A stretch of DNA of 64,000 nucleotides from an uncultured Porphyromonadaceae bacterium (GCA_947649495.1 CANSRU010000013.1:1-64000), one strand, 5' to 3'. Shown: positions 42,851 through 50,953, counted from the first letter of the stretch. Notes: generated by a model from the letters alone, not told the origin. Program-made: numbers and translations.

Positions 42851-43121
42851 CCGTACATCTTCAATCTCACGGCCTAACCTAACATAAATCACATTACCAT
42901 TTATATGTATATGTGCACTTTTCCTGTGAAATTTTCCGCAAAAATAATCCCATTGACCACCATAGTCAACATTATATAGACATTAAAAACACTATTATTT
43001 AGAAATCAATAGAACTAACATACTACCTATCAGCACACTAAATATTAGCACATACAACCAGCTCCATCCCCCATATATAGATTTTACGCCCTCCGCAATA
43101 GCCCAATGTGCCATTGTGCAA
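42851..43121. other. AT-rich intergenic region before the DUF6377-type gene
   Basis: Besides the minus-strand small ORF listed separately I see no gene, RNA or repeat that I can support. The sequence is AT-rich from 42880 to 43060. Confidence 0.5.
42995..43114 (-). CDS. Possible 39-residue single-helix membrane protein
   Basis: From the ATG at 43114 the frame encodes MAHWAIAEGVKSIYGG, then a hydrophobic helix (WLYVLIFSVLIGSMLVLLI) and a final Ser-Lys. The composition is that of a real small membrane protein: a clean helix, aromatic residues at the membrane edge and a short polar N-terminus. No TAnnTTTG promoter lies upstream on this strand and homologues cannot be tested here, so it may be chance. 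The longer frame to 43180 overlaps the opposing promoter. Confidence 0.3.
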   Translation of the reverse strand: MAHWAIAEGVKSIYGGWSWLYVLIFSVLIGSMLVLLISK

Positions 43122-43152
43122 TTTGATTTAAACACGCAAAACATTATCTTTG
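43122..43152 (+). promoter_or_regulatory. Promoter of the DUF6377-type regulator
   Basis: TTTG (43122-43125), 19 bp, TATCTTTG (43145-43152), a full consensus, with about 24 nt of leader to the ATG at 43182. Confidence 0.78.
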
Positions 43153-43181
43153 CAGCATTAACATGTTTGTAAACTTGCAAG

Positions 43182-43816
43182 ATGAATCTAAGCCTTACCT
43201 TAATTCACAACACTCCTCTCATCATCTCCATCACACTTCTCGTGGCGGCACTCATTGCACTCGCCCTATGTGCGCGAAGGCTGCACGCCGTGCGTCTTAG
43301 CAACCGGTCGCTGCAAAGCGAGCACGAACTCCTCAAACGCCGCTTTCAGCACCTGCGTTCATTGAAAAAAACCACACGGTCACATTTCTCAACCTCCATG
43401 CCGCCCACACCGAAAAGATGGACGACGTGCTCCGCACCGCACGCCGCAAGCTACTCGCCGGACAGACCGACGATCTCCACCACATGCTCAAATCGGAAAA
43501 GCCGCTCGACGAGCAGACACATCTGTTCAACGAGATGTTCGACCAGGTGATATTCGACATCTACCCCGACTTCATCGACGAGGTCAACACCCTGCTCCTC
43601 CCCGACCGGAAATTCACCATATCCACACCCGGACAACTATCTACCGAACTGCGCATACTTGCCGGCCTGCGTCTCGGCGTGGACGACACCGCCACTGTGG
43701 CGCGAATCCTGCGCCTATCCCACAACACCATCTACACCTACCGCAACAAACTGCGCTCACGCGCCATTGACCGCGAGTCGTTCGACAACGACATGCGCTC
43801 GCTCGACCTCCGGTAA
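43182..43816 (+). CDS. Membrane-anchored DUF6377-type HTH regulator, frameshifted at a poly-A tract
   Basis: Two overlapping frames together encode one protein. The first (43182 onwards) has a membrane helix (about 12-31) and a coiled coil ending in LRSLKK. The second, one frame back, continues as NHTVTFLNLHAAHTEKMDDV and runs to 43816 with the DUF6377 C-terminus (HMLKSEKPLDEQTHLFNEMF; TELRILAGLRLGVDD; a LuxR-like HTH in RLSHNTIYTYRNKLR). They join at seven A's (43365-43371): one extra base there restores the frame, and a minus-one slip would do the same. It may be a sequencing error, a phase-variable tract or a real break. Compared with usual DUF6377 proteins the sensory TPR region is absent. 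Read without a shift, the product is a 122-residue truncated protein. Confidence 0.65.
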
Positions 43817-43849
43817 CACTCCCACACATTTCACATACGACAAAACGCA

Positions 43850-43887
43850 CATCGCCCGCCATGCTTACGAGAACATGGCGGGCGATG
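43850..43887. terminator. Bidirectional terminator before the aldolase gene
   Basis: Perfect 14-bp stem (43850-43863 with 43874-43887), 10-nt loop, TTTTG tail on the minus strand; it serves the minus-strand aldolase and the plus-strand regulator. Confidence 0.85.
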
Positions 43888-43919
43888 CTTTAAATTTCTA
43901 TATGGAGATGTGCGGTATC

Positions 43920-44918
43920 TTATTCGGCCTTGCCATTGCTACCGAGCACATTCACAATCTTGTGCTTGTAAAGTTTCTCCATTTCGTCGCGGGCCGGACC
44001 GAGATATTTGCGGGGGTCGAACTCACCGGGCTTGGTGGCGAACACTTCGCGCACAGCGGCAGTCATGGCCAGACGGCTGTCAGAGTCGATGTTGATTTTG
44101 CAAACAGCGCTCTTTGCAGCCTTGCGGAGTTCCTCTTCGGGGATACCGATTGCGTCAGGAAGTTTGCCACCGTATTTGTTGATGGTGTCCACATATTCCT
44201 GGGGAACTGACGAAGAACCATGGAGCACGATGGGGAATCCGGGGAGTTTCTCCATAACGGCGTCGAGCACTTCAAATGCCAAGGGCGGGGGAACGAGCTT
44301 GCCTTCAGCATTGCGGGTGCACTGTTCGGGAGTGAACTTGTAAGCGCCGTGCGATGTACCGATAGAGATAGCGAGGCTGTCGCAACCGGTGCGGGTAGCG
44401 AAGTCGATTACCTCTTCAGGATCGGTATAAGTGTGGTGATCCGACGAAACCTCATCCTCAACACCTGCGAGCACACCGAGCTCACCTTCTACAGTCACGT
44501 CAAACTGATGTGCGTAGTCAACCACCTTCTTGGTGAGAGCCACGTTTTCCTCGTAGGGAAGATGCGAACCGTCAATCATCACTGACGAGAAACCATTGTC
44601 TATACAAGATTTGCAAAGCTCGAAGCTGTCGCCATGGTCAAGATGCAGACAGATCTGGGGATTTTCCCAACCGAGTTCCTTGGCATAAGCCACAGCACCC
44701 TGTGCCATGTAGCGGAGAAGGGTAGCGTTGGCATAATTGCGGGCACCCTTCGACACCTGAAGGATTACGGGCGATTTTTCTTCAGCTGCTGCCTTGATTA
44801 TAGCCTGAAGCTGCTCCATGTTATTGAAGTTAAAGGCAGGAACGGCATATCCGCCCTTGATGGCCTTGGCAAACATCTCGCGGGTGTTAACCAAACCTAA
44901 GTCTTTGTAACTTACCAT
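43920..44918 (-). CDS. fba: Class II fructose-bisphosphate aldolase
   Basis: Zinc-dependent aldolase of glycolysis and gluconeogenesis. The 332-residue protein has NTREMFAKAIKGGYAVPAFN, LHLDHGDSF with the catalytic D94 and zinc ligand H95, MIDGSHLPYEENV, a second His in TSHGAYKF and the third in VLHGSSSVPQ. KINIDSDSRLAMTAAVRE binds the substrate phosphate. It is class IIB-like by length and motifs. Monocistronic between a minus-7 element (44978-44985) and a terminator. Codon use is strongly biased, as for highly expressed genes. Confidence 0.95.
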   Translation of the reverse strand: MVSYKDLGLVNTREMFAKAIKGGYAVPAFNFNNMEQLQAIIKAAAEEKSPVILQVSKGARNYANATLLRYMAQGAVAYAKELGWENPQICLHLDHGDSFELCKSCIDNGFSSVMIDGSHLPYEENVALTKKVVDYAHQFDVTVEGELGVLAGVEDEVSSDHHTYTDPEEVIDFATRTGCDSLAISIGTSHGAYKFTPEQCTRNAEGKLVPPPLAFEVLDAVMEKLPGFPIVLHGSSSVPQEYVDTINKYGGKLPDAIGIPEEELRKAAKSAVCKINIDSDSRLAMTAAVREVFATKPGEFDPRKYLGPARDEMEKLYKHKIVNVLGSNGKAE

Positions 44919-44977
44919 TTTGATTTTTATTTAGGGTTTAAAATTATTGAAATGACTGAATCGTTTCTTTTCTCATG

Positions 44978-44985
44978 CAAAAATA
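44978..44985 (-). promoter_or_regulatory. Minus-7 element of the aldolase gene
   Basis: TATTTTTG on the minus strand; leader about 60 nt; minus-33 not evident. Confidence 0.5.
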
Positions 44986-45021
44986 CAAAATTTATTGATG
45001 CACCGAAACTTTGCCGGCCTA

Positions 45022-45804
45022 TTATTTTTTCAGATGCACGTAAGCGTTTACACATCCCACAAATATGGCACCTCCGGCTATGTTGCCGAGAGTGGCCGGC
45101 ACCAGATTGGAGGTCACAAACTCGCTGACTGTCACCGAGGCACCCTCCATCATCCCCACCGGAATAAAGAACATGTTGGCCACCGAGTGCTCATAGCCCA
45201 GCACCACAAAAGCCATCACAGGCAGAAAGCAACCGGCCATCTTCTCTATGAGGGTGTGACCGGCGAGTGCGAGCCAAAGAGCCAGACACACGCACCAGTT
45301 GGCACCGATACCCTTCACAAACACCGTGAGCCACGGCATCGACACCTTGGCCTCGGCCATCGAGGCGATAGCACTGTGATACGGACCGGAAGCGGTGAGC
45401 CCCGCCGCATAGACCATGACATAACCGAACAGCAACGCCCCGACAAAATTACCGAAATAGACCAAAGTCCAGTTTTTCAGCACCGGCCACACGCCATAAT
45501 GACGCTGCATATAAGCCGGGATGAGCATGGCATTGTTGCCTGTAAACAGCTCCGCGCCAAGCACCACCACCAGAATCAGGCCTATAGGGAACATACATCC
45601 GCTCAACAGACGCTGCATCGACGGATTCCCCGCCGTTATCTCAGGAAAGCCGAAGCCCACCACAAGCGAAAGCACACCGCCGAAAGCTATGAAACATCCG
45701 GCCTGCACGGCCTGTATCAGCAACTTGCCCGCGGGCATCGACACCTTGTTCCGGGCCACATCCACCGTGGCCGCCGTAATCTCCTGTGGGGTACGCAATT
45801 TCAT
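45022..45804 (-). CDS. Formate/nitrite transporter (FNT) family channel
   Basis: Pentameric inner-membrane channel for small monovalent anions (FocA/NirC family). The 260-residue protein has six helices with the family motifs ELFTGNNAMLIPA, GANWCVCLALWLA and GYEHSVANMFFIPVG (central His). The N-terminal amphipathic helix (TPQEITAATVDVARNKVSM) is also typical. Formate export in a fermenting anaerobe is likely, but nitrite or hydrosulfide cannot be excluded. It stands alone between the aldolase and the sigma-factor operon. Confidence 0.9.
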   Translation of the reverse strand: MKLRTPQEITAATVDVARNKVSMPAGKLLIQAVQAGCFIAFGGVLSLVVGFGFPEITAGNPSMQRLLSGCMFPIGLILVVVLGAELFTGNNAMLIPAYMQRHYGVWPVLKNWTLVYFGNFVGALLFGYVMVYAAGLTASGPYHSAIASMAEAKVSMPWLTVFVKGIGANWCVCLALWLALAGHTLIEKMAGCFLPVMAFVVLGYEHSVANMFFIPVGMMEGASVTVSEFVTSNLVPATLGNIAGGAIFVGCVNAYVHLKK

Positions 45805-45863
45805 TTCAGGCTATTTTTTCCGCGAAGTTACAAAAAATCCCGCATCCCCCACATAGCCCATGG

Positions 45864-46751
45864 TCAATAATAGAGAATAATACCGCTCGACAGCGGACGG
45901 AACTGCAACTGTCCGGCTCCGCGCAACACACTGTTGGGCGAATAGCGCACATAGACATTGACCGCGCCCCACACTCTCACAAGAGCCATCAGATCCACCG
46001 TAAACCGCCGGTGTCCGATGTTATGCGATGTTTGCTCGGCCTTCAGCCCCTCCTCAGTATACCACTTTGTCTTGAGGCTTGCGCTCGAATTATAATTGAA
46101 CACGGCGCCTACACCTAACATACATCTGCTTCCGAACATCTTGAACGGAAGGCTCTGCTGCCATAGCACCGGAATGCCCATACCAAACACCTGAAGCCTC
46201 GAGCCCTTTCCATCTGCCCCCTCGGGATATGGACCGTAGGTCACCCTACCGTTTTCGGCCACGAAACGCGATGAAGATGTAGATATACGGTAATTGCGCC
46301 AGTCCACGCCGAAACCCACCGATATTGTGCTCGTCTTCCACGGCAACCGATATTTCAGGGCGAGTATGTTGAGCCACGACACCTCTATCGATTTACCCAT
46401 CTCCACGCCCAACCCCGCTGGCTGGCCGCAGGCATTGACCCATCCTATACCGGGACCGCCAACACATAAATCCCACTTTTCACCGAAACTGCTTGACATT
46501 ATCGGTGCCGCGGTCGATGCCTGCCAACGGCGCGACACCGTGGTGACCGGCGTGCTGAACTCCGCGGCAAACACCACGGTCGAATCGCCCGACAGCGAAT
46601 CGGGTGTTACCTCCACACGGAATCCCTGTGGATTTTCGGTGAGCACCACCCGGCTCGCCGATCTGACCGACATCAGCGTGTCGGTCTTTTCCTGAGCTGT
46701 GGCCACGGACGCAGCCATGGCAAGAAACATTGCGATATAAAGATTTTTCAT
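45864..46751 (-). CDS. Predicted outer-membrane beta-barrel protein, distal gene of the sigma-factor operon
   Basis: About 295 residues from the ATG at 46751, chosen because it begins the signal peptide (MKNLYIAMFLAMAASVATAQ) and avoids overlap with the previous gene. The mature part has an N-terminal segment of about 90 residues and a barrel-like region of alternating strands (ISVGFGVDWRNYRISTSSS, MLGVGAVFNYNSS, FTVDLMALVRVWGAVNVYVRYSP). The last strand ends in IILYY. The order of elements and the VNVYVRYSPN / AGLYVRWSPV similarity make it a paralogue of the next gene upstream. It is probably a target and product of the ECF operon. Confidence 0.65.
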   Translation of the reverse strand: MKNLYIAMFLAMAASVATAQEKTDTLMSVRSASRVVLTENPQGFRVEVTPDSLSGDSTVVFAAEFSTPVTTVSRRWQASTAAPIMSSSFGEKWDLCVGGPGIGWVNACGQPAGLGVEMGKSIEVSWLNILALKYRLPWKTSTISVGFGVDWRNYRISTSSSRFVAENGRVTYGPYPEGADGKGSRLQVFGMGIPVLWQQSLPFKMFGSRCMLGVGAVFNYNSSASLKTKWYTEEGLKAEQTSHNIGHRRFTVDLMALVRVWGAVNVYVRYSPNSVLRGAGQLQFRPLSSGIILYY

Positions 46752-46764
46752 AACCATTACATTT

Positions 46765-47613
46765 TCAGAAAGCAAGTGACACACCGGTTGAAACAAAACT
46801 ATACTCCGGACCGAACCGGCCGCTGAACGACCTCACCGGCGACCATCGCACATACAGCCCCGCATTGCCCACCGAGCCCACTGTGAACAAGATGTCGGGA
46901 GTCAATATGCGTTGATGCAGCCCCTTGATTGACGATGAATACTTCACATCGCCCGAACGGTACTCCATTGAGGCTGTGGTGTAAAAATTGAAATTGGCCA
47001 CCACCCCGATCGAGAAACCGAACGAACGGTGCAGCCGCTGGGTGTACATAACAGGCAGATGTATGGCCCACGACCCTATGTGAGCCGACACATCCGAGGT
47101 TCCGTCGGGGGCGGCACCTGCAATAAGTTGGTCGCCCGACTTTTCCAGAATTAGATTTCCGTCCATAGCCATGCGCCGGTAACCGAAACCCACACCGACA
47201 CTCACACCTGCTCCTCCGCGTCGCACACTGTAACCGATCAGCGAGTTCACACCCACCTCCCACGAAAGAGCCAGACGACCCTGATCGCGCACCGGAAACA
47301 CCATACCGCCATATATCCCTTTGAACGCAGTCACTTCACGCATCTTACGCCCCTTACCCACAGGCGGACGGCTGAAAAACGGCATATCCACCGACAAACC
47401 GTCGTCAGCCACCGTATCGGGTGCCACCGCATAGTGGAACTTGAACCTTTTGTTGGCACCGGCACCCGATATATCGACCACTGTCGAATCACCCCGCTGC
47501 ATCACCACGACACTGTGGGGATTAGCCACCGACACCACCGTGTCGGCCGGTTCGGTGGCCCACGCGGCGGCCACCCCGGCAATTAAAGCCAAAAACAGAC
47601 ATCTGATTCTCAT
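46765..47613 (-). CDS. Predicted outer-membrane beta-barrel protein in the sigma-factor operon
   Basis: A 282-residue exported protein (signal peptide cleaved near AWAT). It has the same layout as its neighbour: a DTVVSVANPHSVVVMQRGDST segment (two blocks), then strands such as GAGVSVGVGFGYRRMAMDGN, SFGFSIGVVANFNFY and GNAGLYVRWSPV, and C-terminal VSTGVSLAF ending in the aromatic residue expected for outer-membrane barrels. It lies between the DUF6108-like gene (43 bp) and its paralogue (13 bp). No ligand-binding or TonB box is visible. Confidence 0.65.
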   Translation of the reverse strand: MRIRCLFLALIAGVAAAWATEPADTVVSVANPHSVVVMQRGDSTVVDISGAGANKRFKFHYAVAPDTVADDGLSVDMPFFSRPPVGKGRKMREVTAFKGIYGGMVFPVRDQGRLALSWEVGVNSLIGYSVRRGGAGVSVGVGFGYRRMAMDGNLILEKSGDQLIAGAAPDGTSDVSAHIGSWAIHLPVMYTQRLHRSFGFSIGVVANFNFYTTASMEYRSGDVKYSSSIKGLHQRILTPDILFTVGSVGNAGLYVRWSPVRSFSGRFGPEYSFVSTGVSLAF

Positions 47614-47656
47614 AACTCAAAAAAACTATTTACTTTTCAACAATTGATTTTTTCCA

Positions 47657-48115
47657 TCATTTCCTTTTCACAAGCTTCCTCACATCCTCCATCGAGGCCT
47701 CCCCCTCGAGATAAAGCAGAAGAATCCTGTCATCACCCTTCACATGGCCGTTGAGATACATTATATACCTGTTGACCTTATCTTTCGGAGGCAACGCATA
47801 GAAGCCGTAGTGCATCCGGCCCGAGGCATAGCGCACCTCCTTGCTCACAGCAGCCGCACCATCCTTGGCCACCATCCGCTCTATCTCCTCGGCCAGTTCC
47901 GGACGGTCCTTTATCGTAAGCGAATGATACAGCGACAGGCGCATATTCTTCAGCTTGCCACGGGAGATCAATGTCTCCGTAGCCTCCGGCATATCCCTGA
48001 ACCGGGGTGTGAACACACCCGCGATATTCAATCCCGTCTGTGCCGAGAGCGCCTGCCCGCCGACCACCGACATCACGGCCACCACAATTGCCATTATCAT
48101 TCGATTCATATCCAT
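47657..48115 (-). CDS. DUF6108-like secreted protein
   Basis: A 152-residue exported protein with a signal peptide ending at LSAQ. The mature region TGLNIAGVFTPRFRDMPEATE, SLYHSLTIKDRPELAEEIERM and GRMHYGFYALPPKDKVNRYI resembles the DUF6108 proteins that stand beside ECF sigma/anti-sigma genes in Bacteroidales. The function is unknown. It follows the anti-sigma-like gene by 9 bp and precedes two barrel genes. Confidence 0.65.
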   Translation of the reverse strand: MDMNRMIMAIVVAVMSVVGGQALSAQTGLNIAGVFTPRFRDMPEATETLISRGKLKNMRLSLYHSLTIKDRPELAEEIERMVAKDGAAAVSKEVRYASGRMHYGFYALPPKDKVNRYIMYLNGHVKGDDRILLLYLEGEASMEDVRKLVKRK

Positions 48116-48124
48116 ATTCTTTTT

Positions 48125-48595
48125 TCAGTCCAACATCTGCGATATCTCTCCCAATTCATCAATCACCCGGCTGTCAGTCTCGTCCATAGCCGCCCCAAGC
48201 ATATTGAGTTCTGCCTCGGCAATATCCATTACCTGCGAGGCATCCCTTATCTCCTTGCCACCCACATAAGCCAGCATCACAGGTTGCGGCTTTTCAATAA
48301 TAAGGGCTGCGGCAAGCCAGACTATTACCGCCAGCGATGCGGCCACGCTCACCGCCGGCCACCAACGGCGCCTGTGGCTGCGGCTGCGGCCGGCCGTAAT
48401 CCTCGCGCCGGTCACCATGAATCCCATCACAGCCCGGGCCTCGTCAAGGTCCGCTCCGGTCAGCGACGAATCGGCAAGCAGCTCTCTGAGCCGGCGCTCC
48501 TGTTCCAGCGTGGTATCGCCGTTGAAATACATCTCCACAAGTTGCTGTGCGGCAACCTTACGGTTATCTATATCTGAATCATTACGCATCATCAT
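48125..48595 (-). CDS. Anti-sigma-factor-like single-pass membrane protein
   Basis: About 156 residues: a cytoplasmic N-terminal part (residues 1-70) with LVEMYFNGDTTLEQERRLRELLADS, reminiscent of the sigma-binding region of Bacteroidetes anti-sigma factors; a membrane helix (WWPAVSVAASLAVIVWLAAAL); and a periplasmic Glu/Asp-rich end. The chosen ATG at 48595 overlaps the sigma-factor stop as ATGA, indicating translational coupling. A start at 48616 would overlap sigma by 25 bp. Membership is inferred from position and topology rather than from strong sequence motifs. Confidence 0.7.
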   Translation of the reverse strand: MMMRNDSDIDNRKVAAQQLVEMYFNGDTTLEQERRLRELLADSSLTGADLDEARAVMGFMVTGARITAGRSRSHRRRWWPAVSVAASLAVIVWLAAALIIEKPQPVMLAYVGGKEIRDASQVMDIAEAELNMLGAAMDETDSRVIDELGEISQMLD

Positions 48596-49077
48596 CTCAA
48601 ACTTTTTCTGTAACATTCCCTCACCGCACGTCGGGCGCGGCTCAGCACCACTCTCACATTCGCCTCCGTAAGTCCGGTCTGCCGGGCTATCGACTCCATG
48701 TCGTAACCATAGCGGTCGCGCATGTACAGAATCTTCCGGTCGCGCTCCGAAAGAGCGGTCTCTATCAGGCGCTCCACCTGACCAAACAGATCGTCGGCCG
48801 AATCCGCATCTTCCGCCTCCTCGGCCAGCTGCTCCACGCCCACCACATCGCGACGACGCCTGAGAGCGTCAATTGCGGCATGGCGCACTGCCGTCACGGT
48901 GACTCCTTCGGCATGGCTCACACTTTGCAACGAATCCCTATGGCCCCACAGACGGCAGAACGCATCCTGCAAGGCATCCATGGCATCAGGCTCCGATCCG
49001 GCCAATATGGTTTGCGCCGTGGCCATAAGCCTCGGGCGTAACCGCATGAAAACCGTGGTGAGCAAATCCGAATTCAT
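48592..49077 (-). CDS. ECF-type RNA polymerase sigma factor
   Basis: A 161-residue sigma-70 family protein: region 2 (DALQDAFCRLWGHRDSL) and region 4 (LSERDRKILYMRDRYGYD, then ESIARQTGLTEANVRVVLSR), with a short acidic linker between. It is a small ECF factor, coupled to a membrane anti-sigma gene and three envelope-protein genes. A consensus housekeeping promoter (49102-49133) drives the operon; whether the sigma factor also recognises this region cannot be seen. Confidence 0.88.
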   Translation of the reverse strand: MNSDLLTTVFMRLRPRLMATAQTILAGSEPDAMDALQDAFCRLWGHRDSLQSVSHAEGVTVTAVRHAAIDALRRRRDVVGVEQLAEEAEDADSADDLFGQVERLIETALSERDRKILYMRDRYGYDMESIARQTGLTEANVRVVLSRARRAVRECYRKSLR

Positions 49078-49101
49078 TTCCTGCCTTGAATGTGATTTCT
49101 A

Positions 49102-49133
49102 CAAAGATATACGCACGCACACCCGATTTGCAA
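49102..49133 (-). promoter_or_regulatory. Promoter of the ECF sigma operon
   Basis: On the minus strand TTG (49133-49131), 21 bp, TATCTTTG (49109-49102). Confidence 0.72.
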
Positions 49134-49153
49134 CATCGTGCCACGATTTTTTT

Positions 49154-49206
49154 GCAAAAAAGGCGCGGCACTACACGGACTGTTAACTCCGCATGGCGCC
49201 GCGCGC
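49154..49206 (-). terminator. Terminator of the rpsU-xerC-hpf group
   Basis: On the minus strand a 9-bp GC stem (one wobble) with an internal loop and an inner GCGGA/TCCGT helix, then a run of T's. It lies 45 bp after the hpf stop. Confidence 0.75.
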
Positions 49207-49250
49207 AAGGTTTGTTTTATAGATAAACCTTTATTTCACAGGATAATCTT

Positions 49251-49544
49251 TCACTTTTTATCCTTATCCTTCTCAAGCTGACGGTCGAGAGCCTCAATGG
49301 CCAGATCGACAGCCTCCTCGAAAGTATCGGCCACCTTGGTAGCCACCTGTTCGCCACAATGAGGCACAATCACCTTGGCTGTCACCTCCTTGTTCATGGC
49401 GGTTTCGGGCTTTATAACCCTGAGATTGAAATCTACGTATGTCATATTCACATTGCGGCGTGCCAGACGTTCCACCTTCTTGTTGATGAAATTGGTCAGT
49501 TTCTCGCTTACATCGAAATGGATGCCTTGAATTCTTACTTCCAT
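49251..49544 (-). CDS. hpf: Short-form ribosome hibernation promoting factor
   Basis: Binds the 30S decoding centre and stores ribosomes in stationary phase (HPF/RaiA family). The 97-residue protein has MEVRIQGIHFDVSEKLTNFI and HPF-type strands (DFNLRVIKPET, KEVTAKVIVPHCGE), a helix TFEEAVDLAIEALDRQL and a Lys-rich tail. The C-terminal dimerisation domain of long HPF is absent. It starts 2 bp after xerC, and this order is conserved in Bacteroidetes. Confidence 0.92.
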   Translation of the reverse strand: MEVRIQGIHFDVSEKLTNFINKKVERLARRNVNMTYVDFNLRVIKPETAMNKEVTAKVIVPHCGEQVATKVADTFEEAVDLAIEALDRQLEKDKDKK

Positions 49545-49546
49545 AA

Positions 49547-50449
49547 TTATCCTCCTTTTTTTTGTGCACGTGGATGTGCGTGTTGGTAATTTTGTTTTAG
49601 ATCACGATAGGATATATGCGTGTATATCTGCGTAGTGGATAGCGAACTGTGCCCTAAAAGCTGCTGCACCGAAGTCAGATTGGCCCCGGCGTTGAGCATA
49701 TCGGTGGCAAACGAATGGCGAAGCACATGCGGGCTCTTGCGGCGGGAATGCACATTCCCCTCCATTGCCCGGTGCACTATATTATATATCGCCTTGCGGT
49801 ACATCGCACGTCCGTCCCGGCGGACAAAGAATGTATCTCCGGCCACTGTGGAATCTGTCTGGTTGTCGCGCAACTCGCGGTAAAGGGTAATCATACGATT
49901 GAGTTCCGCCCCGAAAGGCACTATTCTATCCTTATTACGCTTTCCGCGCACCTTTAGTTCACCCCGCCATGTATCCACATGAGCGTCCTTGAGCTCCAGC
50001 AGTTCCGAGCAACGCACCCCTGTGGTGTAAAACATATCCAGTATCAGACGGTCGCGCACCGACACAAAATCCGTATCATCGAAATCAGCATTGAGCATGG
50101 CCTCCGTCTCCGATGGCTTGACATACACGGGGAGTTCCACCGGCTGCTTGGGCAGCACTATATCCTCGGCCGGATTCACCTTCATGCCATGGCGCTTCAT
50201 CATGAACTTATAGAACGAGCGCAGCGACTGCACCTTGCGCCGTAGCGTGACCGCCGACAGCCCCTGCGAGGCGAGTTCGGCCACCCACAGACGCAGGTCG
50301 GAGGTCGATGCCGTCTCGGGACGCAACTCATAGCGGCCTCCCTGTGTGGCAAAGTCACGCCATTGACCGAGGTCCACCCTGTAAGCCCCGACCGTATTGG
50401 CCGAAAGCGACAGTTCATTGCGTAGATATTTAAGAAAAGCCTCGATCAT
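49547..50449 (-). CDS. xerC: Tyrosine recombinase of the XerC/XerD group
   Basis: Site-specific recombinase that probably resolves chromosome dimers at dif. The N-terminal core-binding domain (about 1-95) is followed by the catalytic domain with R146 (TTGVRCSEL), K170 (RGKRNKDR), H241 and R244 (HVLRHSF), H267 (LLGHSSL) and the nucleophile Y276. All are present. I start at the ATG 50449 (300 residues), since the extension to 50491 adds a non-family stretch. It precedes hpf by 2 bp and follows rpsU, the conserved housekeeping place, so I do not regard it as a mobile-element integrase. Confidence 0.88.
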   Translation of the reverse strand: MIEAFLKYLRNELSLSANTVGAYRVDLGQWRDFATQGGRYELRPETASTSDLRLWVAELASQGLSAVTLRRKVQSLRSFYKFMMKRHGMKVNPAEDIVLPKQPVELPVYVKPSETEAMLNADFDDTDFVSVRDRLILDMFYTTGVRCSELLELKDAHVDTWRGELKVRGKRNKDRIVPFGAELNRMITLYRELRDNQTDSTVAGDTFFVRRDGRAMYRKAIYNIVHRAMEGNVHSRRKSPHVLRHSFATDMLNAGANLTSVQQLLGHSSLSTTQIYTHISYRDLKQNYQHAHPRAQKKGG

Positions 50450-50607
50450 GGTTATGGCGCCGCCCTGCGGCATGAAAACTTTCAACCGCAATTTAAGCCA
50501 TTAAATCCAAATTTCCAAAAAAATCTTCCACCCCGGGCATTATTAAACTCACCCCCGCCCTCAATAGTCCTACTTTACAGACATGTTCCTCACAAAAAAC
50601 ACAACGA

Positions 50608-50640
50608 AAGAGAACCCGACATAAACTGCCGGGGTCTCTC
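50608..50640 (-). terminator. Terminator after rpsU
   Basis: AGAGA and CCC arms (50610-50617) pair with GGG and TCTCT (50632-50639), with a further short extension; T-rich on the minus strand. Confidence 0.6.
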
Positions 50641-50678
50641 TATGCGCTTCAAATAAAATGTTTGGCGAAAAGCGCCTC

Positions 50679-50870
50679 TTATTCCTCTACCGAGCGGAGC
50701 TTCTGCACGTAAACGGCCTTCATCATCTTCTTGCGGTTTGTAACCGAAGGTTTCTGGAAAGCCTGACGGCTGCGGAGTTCCTTTACAATGCCGGTTTTTT
50801 CAAATTTACGCTTGAATTTCTTCAGTGCGCGTTCGATGTTTTCGCCCTCTTTTACTTGTACGATAATCAT
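50679..50870 (-). CDS. rpsU: 30S ribosomal protein S21
   Basis: A 63-residue basic ribosomal protein beginning MIIVQVKEGENIERALKKFK with the family's RKFEKTGIVKELRSRQAF and KPSVTNRKKMMKAV segments. In Bacteroidetes S21 masks the 16S anti-Shine-Dalgarno sequence, which fits the lack of Shine-Dalgarno sites in this window. The promoter is at 50923-50953; xerC and hpf follow on the same strand after a hairpin. Confidence 0.95.
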   Translation of the reverse strand: MIIVQVKEGENIERALKKFKRKFEKTGIVKELRSRQAFQKPSVTNRKKMMKAVYVQKLRSVEE

Positions 50871-50922
50871 TTTAATTGCGTTATGTTTTGATTTTTAATA
50901 TTCTTATTTGCGTTTTGCGGGG

Positions 50923-50953
50923 CAAAATTAAACATAGTTTTTCACTTCTCAAA
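50923..50953 (-). promoter_or_regulatory. rpsU promoter
   Basis: On the minus strand TTTG (50953-50950), 19 bp, TAATTTTG (50930-50923). Leader about 45 nt. Confidence 0.78.

Noticed and set aside
44995-45870. 291-codon plus-strand frame rich in His/Arg opposite the FNT channel gene
   Set aside because: The His/Arg-rich composition is what an antisense reading of a membrane protein gives; the FNT motifs are on the other strand.
47744-48577. 277-codon plus-strand frame opposite the DUF6108-like and anti-sigma genes
   Set aside because: It crosses two coupled minus-strand genes and has no recognisable features.
49547-50449. Tyrosine recombinase as sign of an integrated element
   Set aside because: Its position between rpsU and hpf is the conserved chromosomal one for Bacteroidetes XerC/D; no att repeats, relaxase or phage genes surround it.
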